From Cryptomeria japonica (Eukaryota > Streptophyta > Pinopsida > Cupressales > Cupressaceae): 64,000 nt of DNA. The position numbers and the translations under genes were made by a program. The stretch spans positions 603,219,644-603,283,643 of the forward strand of contig NC_081415.1 of assembly GCF_030272615.1 (NCBI RefSeq), in the 5' to 3' direction. Position 1 is the first letter of the stretch. Every line of letters begins with the position of its first letter. The notes below the pieces were generated by a model, which had not been told where the DNA came from, ran no database searches, and worked only from the letters and a program-made list of their open reading frames with translations. Positions 36,444 to 48,640 of this stretch are shown here, piece by piece.

Positions 36444-37227
36444 TGTTAGGATTCCCAAAGATACTGAGAGGGGGGGGCTGAATTAGTATCTTACCAGTTA
36501 GATAATTTTCTTAACTTATAACATGAAAGACATTAAAACTGTGTACCGGTAAACCAGAAATAATGCAGAAAATAAGAACCACAACCACAACATGAAAAGC
36601 ACACCATAACATAATATTTTAACAAGGAAACCTAGTGAGGGAAAAACCTCGGTGGGATTTGTAACTCACAATATTCACTTACTGGCCAATAAGGGAATAT
36701 TACTATTTACAATAGGGGCCTACACATGCAGGAAGGCCAAGTGCCTAGAGCTCACTGCTTAGTTACAAAAGAAGTCACACTAACTTACAAAATTGGATTA
36801 TACAAATCCAATGTCTTGTATTGCTTCAAATCAGCATCTACTATGCTAGATTTAGTACCGGTTTAAGCTCTGCAATATACATAAACCCTTATCCTAATAG
36901 TTCGCACATTAGGTCTTCTATTTTCCTTTCATACTTCACTTTTTAATTGATCTACAATGATCTCATACATATATGAGTCATATTACAATCCTCCATGTCT
37001 TCTTACAAAATATTTTACAATTAATTACAAAATATATTTATACAAAATTCATGTCGGCCATGGTGCCAGTAATCTTCTTTTTGGTGCTGGTGATCTATAT
37101 GTCGGTGTAGAGTCTATTAGTGCTGGTGCCTGTGTCATTCTGCTGGTATCACATGATTGTAAGGTTTCCATCAATGACAATACCTTCAATCACCTACAAT
37201 TTCTCATTTGAGTGTGTATTTTCCAAT
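36444..37227 (-). repeat. C5: 3' LTR of a reverse copia-like element (about 784 bp)
   Basis: It starts TGTTAGGATTCCC with a G-run and CTGAATTAGTATC, the same plan as the other copia LTR ends here but a different sequence. The right end near CCAATA abuts GTCTCCCCCTTT, a polypurine tract on the minus strand (37228-37240). So this is the 3' LTR of a minus-strand element whose body should lie to the right. Confidence 0.65.
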
Positions 37228-37470
37228 AGTCTCCCCCTTTGGCATTGATGGCAACACTCATGAGAAAAATCAAAAAGTGTTAAAAAAATGATGTCCAAAA
37301 AGAATCTGCCAAAATTGTCTTACCAAAATTGTGTGCCTAAAAATGTATGCTCCCCCTAAGCTGATGATGTCCTATTCTGATCATTTTTCTCATCGCACGA
37401 CTCCCCCTTTGACATCAATGACAAAGATTGTCATTCATTGTCAGTGGAGTGTGGTTCCTGCCTAGATTTT
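37228..37470 (-). mobile_element. C5 polypurine tract and pre-LTR remnant
   Basis: Minus-strand sequence with two further AAAGGGGGAG-like tracts, as seen upstream of 3' LTRs in C3. Coding sequence is lost, since the satellite starts at about 37480. No target duplication could be checked. Confidence 0.5.
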
Positions 37471-37479
37471 TGTAACCAA

Positions 37480-38869
37480 CATACGGTCTCCGAGTTATGT
37501 GACGTCAAAGTTTGACCATTTTTGCCACTTTGAGTGCTAAAGGGAAAGCATCACTACGAGGTGGCTCAGAATGATCGAACATCTTGGGGAGAAAGACAAG
37601 GGAACACCTAGCATTCTGACGATGACTAGATTGAAAGACGCACTATTTTGCCACCTCTCACTGATGGTTTTTAATGCGACAAAAAAAATCTCACCACAAG
37701 AAAATGGAATTGATTTGTCTGAAACCGAGAGAGGATTTTTTAGGTAGAGACAATGTGACCCCATAGGTTTAAATGGATCATCCATAAGTGCCACAGCCTT
37801 CAAGTTATGCGACATCAAAGTTTGACCAGTTTTTCTGCTTTGAGCAATCAAGGAAAAATGTCGCTATGAGGTGGATCCGAATGATCAGACATCTTGGTGA
37901 GTGAGACAAGGGCACACCTAGCATAAACCCGAACACCTAGGTGCACTTGCATTGACGATTCATTCACATGATGAAAATAATGAAAGATGCACTATTTTGC
38001 CACCTCTCACTGACAGTTCGTTCGCACGATGAGCAGAACAAAAGATGCACTATTTTGCCACCTCTCATTGATGGTTTTTGATGCGACAGAAAAAATCTCA
38101 CCGCAAGAAAATAGAATCGAGTTGTCCAAAATTGAGAGGATTTTTTAGGCAGCAACAATACAACTTGATAGGTTCAAATGGATTGTCCTTAAGTGCCATG
38201 AACTCTGAGTTATGCAATGTCAAAGTTTGACCATTTTTTCCACTTTGAGCACTCAAGGGAAGACGTCGCTATGAGGTGGCTTAGAACAATCAGACATCAT
38301 GGGGGGTAATAAAAGGACACACCTAGTATAAAACTAACCACCAGGATGCGCTTGCACTCGCGTTAACGGTTCATTCCCACGACAAGCAGAACAAAAGATG
38401 CTCTATTTTGACACCTCTCACTGATAATTTTTAATGCGACATAAAAAATCTCACCACGAAAAAACTAAATCGAGTTGTTTGAAATTGAGAGAGGATTTTT
38501 TAGGAAGTAACAACACAATGCCATAGGTTCAAATGGATTTTCCATAAGTGCCACAGTCTCCAAGTTACACGATGTCAAAGTTTGACCGTTTTTCCACTTT
38601 GAGTGCTTAAGGGAAAATGTCGCTATGAGGTGGTTTAGAATGGCCGGACATCTTAAGGAGCAAGACAAGGGTAAACCTAGTGTAAACCCAACCACCTGAA
38701 CATGCTCAAGCTGATGGTTTGTTCTGACAATGAGCAAAATGAAAGATGCACTATTTTTCCACCTCTCATTGATGGTTTTTGATGGTTTTTGCTGCGATAG
38801 AAAAAATCTCACCACAAGAAAACAAAATCAAGTTGTCCGAAACTAAGAGAGGGTTTTTTAGGTAGTGAC
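37480..38869. repeat. Satellite block 1 (about 350-bp units, four copies)
   Basis: The landmark GAGTTATGCGATGTCAAAG recurs near 37490, 37800, 38207 and 38560, so the units are about 310-410 bp. Each unit also has CACTATTTTGCCACCTCTCA and ATAGGTTCAAATGGAT. The block ends abruptly at GTGAC (38865-38869), where C4 begins. Open frames inside are not conserved and look like chance. Confidence 0.75.
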
Positions 38870-39173
38870 TGTTAAGTCCCGGAGACAATTAAGATTGGGG
38901 GGGGGGGGGGGGTGAATCAGTTGTCTAATAAATTCAAACCAAAAACAACTTAACCAACTTAATGCTTAGTACCGGTAAAATAGTTTAATATGTCGGTAGA
39001 CAGATTTAATAGTTAATTGCTATACTGGTAAGGATTAGTTTAAGAAACATAAAGACAAAGTCATCCACAACACATAACACCAATATTTGTACGTGGAAAC
39101 CCTGTAAGGAGAAAAACCACAGTGGGAAACCTTACCCACAATCAGATGATACTACTGCAGATAGTAAGTGTAT
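38870..39173 (-). repeat. C4 3' LTR, outer part
   Basis: Reverse copy of the copia LTR 3' end, starting TGTTAAGTCCCGG and containing a run of about 17 G (near 38897-38913). It stops at about 39173, where forward LTR sequence of C3 starts. The other part of this LTR is at 45033-45307. Confidence 0.75.
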
Positions 39174-39178
39174 ATATA

Positions 39179-39346
39179 AGTTTCATGCATTAATTCTTAC
39201 CGGTACAACATTTCAGATTGGTACTGTTCACCAGCACAATTAATTGTCTTACCAGTATTAAGCAATAAGTTGGTTAACAAGATTTTGGTTTGAATTTATT
39301 AGAGAACTGATTCACCCCCGCATCTCAGTTGTCCCCGAGACCTACA
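39179..39346 (+). repeat. C3 5' LTR remnant
   Basis: Only the last 168 bp of the LTR remain, ending GAGACCTACA. They match the end of the 3' LTR (44868-45032). It faces the reversed LTR piece at 38870-39173, giving a fold-back arrangement. Confidence 0.8.
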
Positions 39347-39348
39347 AT

Positions 39349-39361
39349 TGGTATCAGAGCC
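39349..39361 (+). promoter_or_regulatory. C3 primer-binding site
   Basis: TGGTATCAGAGCC lies two bases after the LTR end, the standard plant copia site complementary to the initiator-Met tRNA. Confidence 0.9.
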
Positions 39362-39403
39362 TAGTCCTCTTATTGTGGAAGTTTAACAACTTGAGGAGAT
39401 CCA

Positions 39404-42400
39404 ATGTCTACTAATTATTTTAGGAAGGATAGTCCTAAACTTGATGGAACCAACTATGGAATATGGAAAATCAAAATGGAGACACATTTAAATTGCATTG
39501 GTAAAGACATCTGGGAAGTTACTAAGAATGGTTATACTCATGCTATAGCTAGTCAGCTTGCTCCTATTACTTTAGCTAAAGATGAAGAAAATGATTGCAA
39601 AGCAAGAGAAGCACTTTTGAGCACATTATCAGATCAACAAATCATGGGATTATTAGATAGATCTACTGCAAAAGCTAGTTGGGATCATTTGGAAACACTG
39701 AATGAAGGGGATTCCATAGTCAAAATTGCAAAACTTGAAAGCTTCCGAGTCAGGTATGAACAACTGAAAATGGAAGAAGATGAAAGAATTTCTGCTTTTA
39801 TAGAAAGAGTAAATGAAATTGTTTTAGGTATCAAATGTTGTGGAGGAACCTTGAGTGAAGATGAGATTGTTTCAAAAATCTTAAGAGGTTTGCCACCGGC
39901 ATATAAAATGAAGGTTACTGCTATTAATGAGTTGAGAACAATGCCTAATACATCAATAACTAGGGATACATTGATTGGAAAACTTTCAGCTTTTGAAATT
40001 GAGGAATTTGGTCCTGTTGCTATAAAAATTGATTTGGCCTTCAAAGCATCAACATCATCTACTCCATCTTTTGACAAAGTAGACTGGAGAGCCTTTTATG
40101 CAAGAGAACTTGAAGAAACGAAGAAGGAGAATGAAGAACTTGAAGAACTTGAAGCACTATTTGCAAGAAAAATGCCAAAAGGTCCAATTGGAAGTAAGTA
40201 TGAAGGTAAAGCATGCTTTAAATGTTTCAATTGCAATAAGATTGGTCATATGTCTTCAAGATGCCCTGATAGACATGCTAGACTAAGAGAAGAAGCTAGA
40301 AGGACATATAAACCTAATCCTGAATATCAGAGATATAGATTTAAGAAAAACAAAGATAAATCTTGTTACATTGCTGATGAAGGTGTCACTGATGATTCTG
40401 ATGATGATCCAGCAGACAATGGATGGGTCTTTGTTGCTATAATAGAAGATCAACTGGTACCTATTGCTCCACTGGTAGAACAAGCCCTAGCAGCTAAAGT
40501 TGAATCAAAGGATGAATGGATTATTGATTCAGGATGCTCACATCACATGACTGGAGACAAAGGCAAATTCTTGAGCTTTCAAGAATACAATGGAGGTTTA
40601 GTAAGATTCAGAGATGACAAAGCCTATTCAATCAAAGGTAAGGGTTCAATATCTCTTGATGGTAAACATAACACTGACAATGTTTACTATGTTGAAGGAT
40701 TAAAACATAATCTTTTAAGTGTTGGTCAATTAGTTGAGAAAGGTTTTCAGTTACAATTTAAAAATGGAAAATGCAAAATCATGAATAGAACTGGTTTGGA
40801 AATTGCAACCGATAATTAGACTAGAGGTAATATCTTTCATTTGAATAACAGTGAAAAGGCATGCTTAATTGCACATATAGATGAAAGTTAGCTATGGCAC
40901 AAAAGACTATGTCATGTAAATTTTGATTGCATGGTAAAAATCAGTACTTCTAAGGTAGTTAGAGATCTACCTAAAATTGTGAAACCTCATAATACAATTT
41001 TTAAGGAATGTCAATTTGGAAAACAGGTTAGAGCTATTTTCAAAAGTATTCTAGAAAAATCCAATAATCCTCTAACTAATTTATGTGGTCCAGCTAGAAC
41101 TAAAAGTTTGCAAGGTGATAGATATTTCATGCTAATTATTGATGATTATTCTAGAATGTGTTGGGTTACTTTTCTCAGAGAAAAATCATAAGCACTTGGG
41201 AAGTTCAAACTATTCAAAGCAATGGTTGAAAATGAAACCAATAAGAAAATCAAATGCTTAAGATCAGATCAAGGAGGAGAATTCACATCCAGAGATTTTA
41301 ATACATTCTATGAAGTTAATGGAATCAAAAGACAATTATTAGCACCTCGGACACCTCAACAAAATGGAGTTGTTGAAAGGAAAAATAGAACTATTTTGGA
41401 TGCAACAAGAAGTATGTTATCAGAAGCAAATCTACCACATGTGTACTGGAGAGAGGCAGTAAGCACTGCTGTCTATACATTCAACAAAGTTCACATCAAA
41501 GGTGAAACTGGTAAGACACCTCATGAACTATGGTTTGGTAATACTCCTACTCTTAAGTATTTCAGAATTTTTGAAAGTAAATGTTATATTAGAAGAGATG
41601 AGTATATTGGCAAGTTTGATCCTAGAAGTGATGAAGGAATATTTTTTGGTTATTCATCTAAGAGTAAAGCTTATAGATGCTTTAATAAAAGATTACAGAA
41701 AATTGTTGAGAGTACAAATGTAAAGATTGATGAACAATTCAGAGGAACTTCAAGGTATATAGACTCTGAACCGGTAACAGAAATTATAACAAATGAACCA
41801 ATAGTAAATCCACCGGTATAGAATCATGATCAAGTTACTCCGATATCATCAGAAGATACCATAGTAATTGAAGAATAACAATAGACTAAGACACCCCGGT
41901 ATGTAAGACTGAATCATTCTGAAGACCAGATAATTGGAAGCAAATTTAAAGGAGTCATGACAAGAGGAAGATTGGAAAATGAAGAGGTATGTCTTATTTC
42001 TCAAATTGAACCATTATCTATCAATGAGGCATGTGAAGATAAATTTTGGATTAAAGTTATGGAAGAAGAATTAGGACAGATTGAGAAAAATAATACTTGG
42101 ACATTAGTTCCCCGACCTGAAAATAAAAATGTAATTGGAACCAAATGGGTATTTAGAAACAAACTCAATGAAGATGGTAAGGTTGTCAAGAATAAAGCAA
42201 GACTAGTGTGTAAGGGATATTCTCAGAAAGAAGGAGTTGATTACAATGAAACCTTTGCACCGGTAGCCAGAATTGAGGCAGTTAGATTATTCTTGGCCTT
42301 TGCAACTCACAAAGATTACAAAGTTTATCAAATGGATATTAAATGTGCATTCTTGAATGGAGATCTTGAAGAGGAAGTCTATATTGAACAACCTGATGGA

Positions 42401-43543
42401 TTTTATTTGACAGATAACAATGATATGGTTTGTAGATTAAGAAAAGCTCTGTATGGACTAAAACAAGCTCCAAGAGCCTGGTATGCAAGATTGGATAAGT
42501 ATCTTTTAAAAATTGGTTTTACTAAAGGAAATGCAGATAGCAATTTATATTACAAAGTATCTAATGATGACATTTTGATTATGGAAGTATTTGTTGATGA
42601 TATAATCTTTGGAGGAGAAGATGGATTATGCAAAGAATTTTCTCTTAAAATGCAGCATGAATTAGAAATGTCTATGATTGGAGAAATAAAATTCTTTTTA
42701 GGATTGCAAATTTTACAGACTGATAAAGGCATATTTTTGAGTCAATCTAAGTACTTGAAAGAACTACTCAAGAAATTTGGGATGGAGAACTCTAAACCGG
42801 TAAGCACACTTATGACTACAAATGACAAATTATCTCAAAGGGATGAATCTACACCTGTTAATCCAACTAGATACAAATCTATGATAGGAGGTTTATTGTA
42901 TTTAACACAAACCAGACCTGATATTATGAATGCAGTATGTATAGTTTCTAGATTTCAGAGTAATCCCAAGGAAAATCATGAATCAGCAGTAAAAAGGATT
43001 TTCCAGTACTTCCAAGGCACAACAAATCTTGGATTATGGTACCCTAAAGATGAAAATTTTGATCTATATGCATACATAGATGCAAATTGGGCAGGAGATG
43101 TGGATGATAGAAAAATCACCACTCAAGGAGCATTCTTTCTTGGAAAGAGATTAGTTTCTTGGTTAAGTAAGAAACAGAGTTGTAGATCTTGATCAACAGC
43201 AAAATCAGAATATGTTGCAGCAGCAACAAACTGTACACAAGTACTTTGGCTTAAGCAAATGTTCAAAGACATAAAGGTAAAATGCAAGGAACCTATTACT
43301 ATATATTGTGATAACACTACAACAATTGATATATCTAAGAATCCAGTATTACATTCTAAAACAAAACATGTTTCTATCAAACTGATTTTTCTAAGGGAAA
43401 AAGTTGAAGAAAAGGAAATAAAACTGGTTTATGTGAATACTAAAGAACAGCTTGTAGATATTTTTACAAAACCTTTTCCTAAGGAAACTTTTGAGTATCT
43501 CAGAGATCAGCTCGGAGTCTTAACTCCACCAGCAGAGAATTAG
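39404..43543 (+). pseudogene. C3 copia gag-pol polyprotein (seven in-frame stops)
   Basis: A single frame of 1,379 codons plus stop, with no frameshift. Gag: KLDGTNYGIWKIKM, then the CCHC knuckle CFNCNKIGHMSSRC near residue 280. Protease: DEWIIDSGCSHHM with the catalytic Asp at 375. Integrase: LWHKRLCHVNF, then Asp 580, Asp 622 and Glu 658, with 35 residues between the last two, the classic spacing. [43 protein letters not shown] and VFVDD near residue 1,062. RNase [23 protein letters not shown]. Stops lie at 40817-40819, near 40889, 41189-41191, 41819-41821, near 41876 and 41882, and 43190-43192. All are single-base changes, so the copy is recent but dead. Met 39404 follows the primer site by 42 bp and matches the gag start of C2. 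Confidence 0.92.
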
Positions 43544-43916
43544 ACAGTTGATGATTGTCATCAACCGACAGAATTAAATGGACGAATCTTTTGTTCTGGT
43601 ATTTGATGAGGAAGCTACTTCTCAGGGGGAGTAGTTGGTATATTGAATTGGTTGGTATTTTGTATGAACTTGACCTTTTTGTGACTTTGGCATTTCATGT
43701 CAAAGGGGGAGAGATACATGGAAAAACATTAAGGAGAAATATATTAAGGAAAATATATAGAAAATCTTTTTGAGGAGAGATTGGTATTGTAAATAAATCT
43801 TTGTATAAACACATATTACTCCCAGGAGGAGAATTGGTTTTTGTACTTGGCATTTCTATTTTGGCACTTTGATGGTTTTTCCGTCTTGTGTTGCCATCAA
43901 TGCCAAAGTGGGAGAT
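43544..43916 (+). other. C3 3' untranslated region with polypurine tracts
   Basis: Holds several purine runs (GGGGGAG near 43627, AAAGGGGGAGAG near 43702). The one directly before the LTR is AAAGTGGGAGAT (43905-43916), which would prime plus-strand DNA synthesis. Confidence 0.65.
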
Positions 43917-45032
43917 TGTTGGTATTTTGGTATGGTTTTGTCATTGATGTCAACAACTGCTAAATACACCTACTTTGGAGATCCAGCAACATTCACCGGT
44001 AATCAGTAAACTGTTCAAACAATCACCGATATATGGTTAACCAGCAGGATATAATGTTCACCGACAAGATATAATGTTCACCGGCAGGATATAATGTTCA
44101 CTGGTAGGATATAATGTTCACCGGTACCTGCAATGACATGGAAGACACTTGGTAATGTCGAAGACATCATGTGGACACCTTTCCTTGAAGTAATATCATT
44201 GGTATATTGTTGTTTGCATATTTGCTTTTACCGGCAAATAAGTCCAGGTTATCTAGGGTTACACTAGCAGGTTTATCTTTTCCAAATCAGCATGGCACAC
44301 TATGGAGATGATTTATCATTGTTGTAAATGCATTAAGCCGACATGTTTAATCGGTTATTGCATCGGATATTGTATTATTTGTAAAATGTTTTATTGTAAT
44401 ACTTTGTAGAGCTGACCTACTAAAATTGGTCTTAGGGTATGGTATAAATGTAAGATTTTATTTGTAAGATCAAGTGTGGAATGCGAAAAATATTTAAGGA
44501 AGGGTATATGCGAGATCAAGCAGAGATAAACACGAAGACATCATTTGAAGGTGAAGTTAGGTTTTTGTAAAAGCATATCAGCATTACACCGGTACTGAAT
44601 GTAGCATATGAAGATGCTATTTTGTGCAGTACATTCTCATTGGATTTAACCATCCAACTGTAGTCAGTGTGACTCCCATTTGTGTTTGAGCAGTGAGCTC
44701 TAGGCTGTTGGCCTTTCTGCATGTGCAAACCCCTCTTTGTACACTTACTATCTGTAGTAGTATCATCTGATTGTGGGTAAGGTTTCCCACCATGGTTTTT
44801 CCCCTTATAGGGTTTCCACATACAAATATTTGTGTCATGTGTTGTGGATGACTTTATGTTTATGTTTCATGCATTAATTCTTACCGGTATAGCATTTCCT
44901 GTTGATACTGTTCACCGGCACAATTAACTATCTTACCAGTATTAAGCAATAAGTTGGTTAACAAAATTTTGGTTTGAATTTATTAGACAACTGATTAACC
45001 CCCCCGCCTCTCAGTTGTCCCTAGGACGTACA
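43917..45032 (+). repeat. C3 3' LTR (1,116 bp)
   Basis: Starts TGTTGGTATTTTGG and ends GGACGTACA. A TATA box (TATAAAT, 44443-44449) lies near the middle. Near 44046-44125 it has four tandem copies of a 20-bp GGATATAATGTTCACCGG unit, against one in the C1 LTR, which explains its extra 60 bp. Confidence 0.85.
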
Positions 45033-45331
45033 CTATTTGCCGGTAACAACAAATATGCAAATGCTAATGTACCAATAAACAAAACTCCAAGACAAAGTGT
45101 CCACACAATGTCTTTGACATAACCAAGTGTTTTCCATATCATTCCAAGTGCTAGTCATCATTATATCTTGCCAATGTACCAGATATTGGTGACTGTGCAT
45201 GAGTCACTTGCTTGTCGGTGAATGTTGTTGATTCTTCAAAGTGCCAGAGTTGATAAGTGTTTAGTAGGTGTTGACATCAATGACAAAACCATACCAAAAT
45301 ACCAACAATCTCCCCCTTTGACATTGATGGC
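45033..45331 (-). repeat. C4 3' LTR, inner part, and polypurine tract
   Basis: Reverse LTR sequence resumes after C3 and ends at CCAACA (45307). ATCTCCCCCTTTG (45308-45320), a minus-strand polypurine tract, follows. The last five bases, ATGGC (45327-45331), are the left target copy of G2. Confidence 0.75.
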
Positions 45332-46088
45332 TGTAGACAATCAAAATTGTCATGTCTAATTAAATAAATATTTTATTTATTTAATTATCTAAGCCTAATT
45401 CTTCTATTAATTAAATAAATCTTTATTTATTTAATTAATTCATTTATCCTCTTCTAGCCTTATTTCTCATTTAAATAAATACATTTATTTATTTAAATGA
45501 TCCTTTTCCTAAATTAAATAAATATTTTATTTATTTAATTGTCCTACTTCTTCTATTAATTAAATAAATCTTTATTTATTTAATTAATTCATTAGCTTTT
45601 TCTACAGATGACACATGGCATTCATCTCTTAATTCCTACACTACCTACCTCTTTCATTATTTTATTATTTCTTCTACCTACCCTCTAATCCTAGCCGACC
45701 TCCTTTTTACACCTCTCAATCTTATCCCTCCATTTCATATGGTGTCTTCTATTTAAGGAGATGCTTCCTTCATTATCAAACCCTAATGATCAATTGATTA
45801 CACTACGATCCTACTTACAACCACATTTCGTTCTTTGTTGAGCTCTTGTGCACATAAAATCTGAGAGCAAATATATCAAGCAAGATCAATAGAGATAGGA
45901 AGAATGGAGATCAAAACCCTATTGGACATGTGATGGTATAATCTTTGTGATTTCATTTTATTTACATTGTCTTAGGTAATCTTCATATGTTATGATGGAT
46001 CTTTGTTGTTGTTAGGCTAGGGTTTTGTGGTTGAATTCATTTAGCCTTTCAATATTGTTATTATTGTTATCCATTTTCACCATATACA
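45332..46088 (+). repeat. G2 5' LTR (757 bp)
   Basis: Its first third holds five AT palindromes (45359-45385, 45406-45439, 45469-45498, 45513-45539, 45555-45588). A TATA-like TATTTAAG lies at 45750-45757, so U3 is about 450 bp. Confidence 0.88.
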
Positions 46089-46112
46089 TTTTGGCACGCC
46101 CCGTGGGACATG
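46089..46112 (+). promoter_or_regulatory. G2 primer-binding site region
   Basis: TTGGCACGCCCCGTGGGACA follows the LTR end by two or three bases. The position fits a primer site. I cannot name the tRNA with confidence. Confidence 0.55.
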
Positions 46113-46219
46113 GATTTTTGTTAGATCTATGTTTTTTGCAAATTTTTCTAACCCTATATTGCTGTTTTGTAAAACAATTTGGAGAATAACCTTGTGCAGC
46201 TAGGGTTTTGGACCAAAAA

Positions 46220-47060
46220 TCAAGATCTTGGAGAGATTCGATCATATCTCACAAACGGCTAGGAAAATTTCCACCAAATTTTTTTTGCAAGTTGAAGACA
46301 GTATCAGGAGCTCCCAATCCAAAATTCTGAATTTTTGAAGTAAATTTTCATTTTCTATTAATTTTTTATGATTTTTCATAAAAAATTAATTTTGAGAGCA
46401 AATGAGAGAATTTTTCAGATTTTCTTATATTTTTGGAAATCTCTCATAATTATAAATAGGATCTATTCTTTGTGAATTTAATTTTGATGCAAAATATTTC
46501 CCTAAAAATCAGATCTTTAAAAATTAGGGTTTTTCCTTATTTTGATCAGAGCTCACAAACAGCTTTGAATTTTGACATAAATTTTTTGTGCAGGTCAGGA
46601 AAAGTATCAAAAAGATTCATTAAAAATTTTAGATTTTTTGGATCTATTTTGAATTTTATATGAATTTTTTATGATTTTTCATAAAAAATTAATTTTGAAA
46701 GAAAATTAGCAAATTTTTCAGATTTTCTTACATTTTTGGAAATATATCAGAATTATACATAGGATCTGATCTTTGTGATTTTAAATTTGATGCAAAATCA
46801 TTCCTCAAAAATCAGATCTTTGAAAATTAGGGTTTTACATTATTTTACTCATATCTCACAAACTACTTGGATTTGTTGCAGAAATTTTTTTGTGCAGGTT
46901 TGGAAGACAATCAAGACTCTCCAATAAAAATTTCAGATTTTTTGGATTGATTTTGCATTTTATATGAATTTTTTATGATTTTTCATAAAAAATTAATTTT
47001 TGGAGAAAATTAGCAAATTTTTTGGATTTTCTTACATTTCTGGAAATCTCTTGAAATTTT
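46220..47060 (+). repeat. 303-bp tandem repeat in the G2 leader
   Basis: About 2.8 copies, with landmark CTCACAAAC at about 46249, 46552 and 46855. Each has a perfect hairpin (46357-46390, 46663-46690, 46967-46994) of the form AATTTTTTATGA / TCATAAAAAATT with a four-T loop. Confidence 0.75.
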
Positions 47061-48640
47061 ACAGGTGGTCTTTTTTTATGATGAATCAGATCTTTGAATT
47101 GGTGAACAAAATGCATTGTTGAAGGCCCCTATTTCACAAAGTCTTTTGGATCTAAAATTTACCTAACTGGTGTGCTTGCAGGAAGGGGTGATTATTTCAA
47201 ACAATTCAAACTACTAATAAATCTTTGTTGTAGGTCCTTGGCAAGGGTTTTTGGATTTTTATTGTGTGCCTTGTTTTCATAGAATAGCAAACACTTCCAT
47301 TGGTGCACTAAAATTGAATCATTGTCTTTTGTGTCTTGAGCAATAGGCTCTTTTTGTTTGATCTTTAGAGGGCCTGTCTTCCCCTATGGTCATTAGGACT
47401 ACTAGTGAGAAGAGAACGACCCAAGTGGTAGCGAGGAAAATCCACCTCTTCCGAACCACTATAAACAAATGTATTCATGGTGAAAACTATGGATAACGTG
47501 TGCTGATTAGTTCATACCGACACTATGTCTCCCCATAAACCCGTTTGATCAAATTTATTTGATCATTTGTAGGGCGTAACCCCTACCGGATAGGAGCCTT
47601 CTGTATTTACAAAGCTGAAAGTGCCGCATGTATGGCCACACAAGTGGATGCCCTTACTAGCACCTTTTTGTTTTAGAAGCCCAAATCCTTCTAGTTGTTG
47701 GGGCAGGAGGTCAAACCTCTGGTAGTGGCCCACACACATATGGTTCTTAGTAGAGATACAAAGTTCGCCACGGGGAGTTTTCGTGGGGACTGATGCTTGG
47801 CTGACCTAAGAAGTGAGTGCCGAGGGTGGAGCCAGTGAGGTCAAGCATCTAAGTATCCGCTCTGAATAGCGTAGCCTTGGGGGTAAAACCCCATGTGGGA
47901 TCAACAACTATTGTCTTGGCCAGCCATAAGAATTGTGCTTGACTTATTTTAAACATTTAAACATTCAAGACCAAATAGAAAAACATTGTGTCTTTTGTGT
48001 CTTCAAGTGTATGCAAAACAATTTTACATCAAACAACACACTTTTCTTGGAGTCATTGTCAGTCTAAACACTTGCAAACATTGAGTCCTCATCAACATTG
48101 TGTCCTCTTGTCACGAAAAACATTCAAACATTCAGATTTGGTCACAACTTCACAAATTGGAAAATTTTTATAGTCCAGCAAACAAGAGCAATCAATTTCA
48201 GAATTCTTGAGCTTCCTAGGTTGTCTCTTCAGGTTTCATCTAGCATTCAACCTGTCTTTGGGTCTCATATAGTCTATCATTGCTTCACATTTCATTTTAC
48301 ATTCATACTTGTCTAAACTTGAGTCAAAAGGTCACTTGCTTGTCCTCATCATACTTTGTCAACACACTACATTCAACAACACTTTACTAAGTGGTCCCTC
48401 ATCAAGGTTTCTTACCTTTGGGTCTCATTTGGTCTTACTTAGAGTCAAGGTCAGCTTACCTCATCAAGAGAAACTATCCTCTCTTTGGAAGTCACACCTA
48501 CTCTACTACATACATACTTGGTCTTACACTTTGGACATTGCAAGTACACTTCAGATTCATTTACATTCCATACAACTCTTCGTCTTCCATACTTTTTCCA
48601 TTTTCATCTAGTCCTACACATCTTGGTCAATACCTAGTTC
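47061..48640 (+). other. G2 long leader upstream of gag
   Basis: About 1.6 kb without a gene. The part from about 47380 to 47900 is GC-richer than its surroundings, with many short G- and C-runs (for example GGGGGTAAAACCCC near 47880). I read it as structured leader RNA, possibly for packaging. From 47960 there are ACATT/CATTC-rich low-complexity tracts. Confidence 0.45.

Larger units (their letters stand above)
39179..45032 (+). mobile_element. C3: Ty1/copia retrotransposon, 5' LTR mostly deleted
   Basis: Forward element with a 168-bp remnant of the 5' LTR (39179-39346), primer site (39349-39361), a 1,379-codon gag-pol frame, polypurine tract (43905-43916) and a full 3' LTR. It lies inside the LTR of the reverse element C4: C4 LTR sequence resumes at 45033. 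The left target copy is missing, as expected if the first 950 bp or so of the 5' LTR and about 450 bp of C4 LTR were deleted together. Confidence 0.85.

Noticed and set aside
36030-36449. A 139-codon forward frame with two hydrophobic segments
   Set aside because: No known domain, AT-rich composition, and it ends inside the C5 LTR. Kept only as a remark.
37537-38815. Several minus-strand frames of 60-116 codons
   Set aside because: They lie in the satellite, change length between units and are not conserved. Repetition alone explains their similarity.
38897-38913. G-run as a G-quadruplex regulatory site
   Set aside because: A homopolymer of this length at an LTR end that elsewhere has 5-8 G is more likely slippage or a sequencing artefact.
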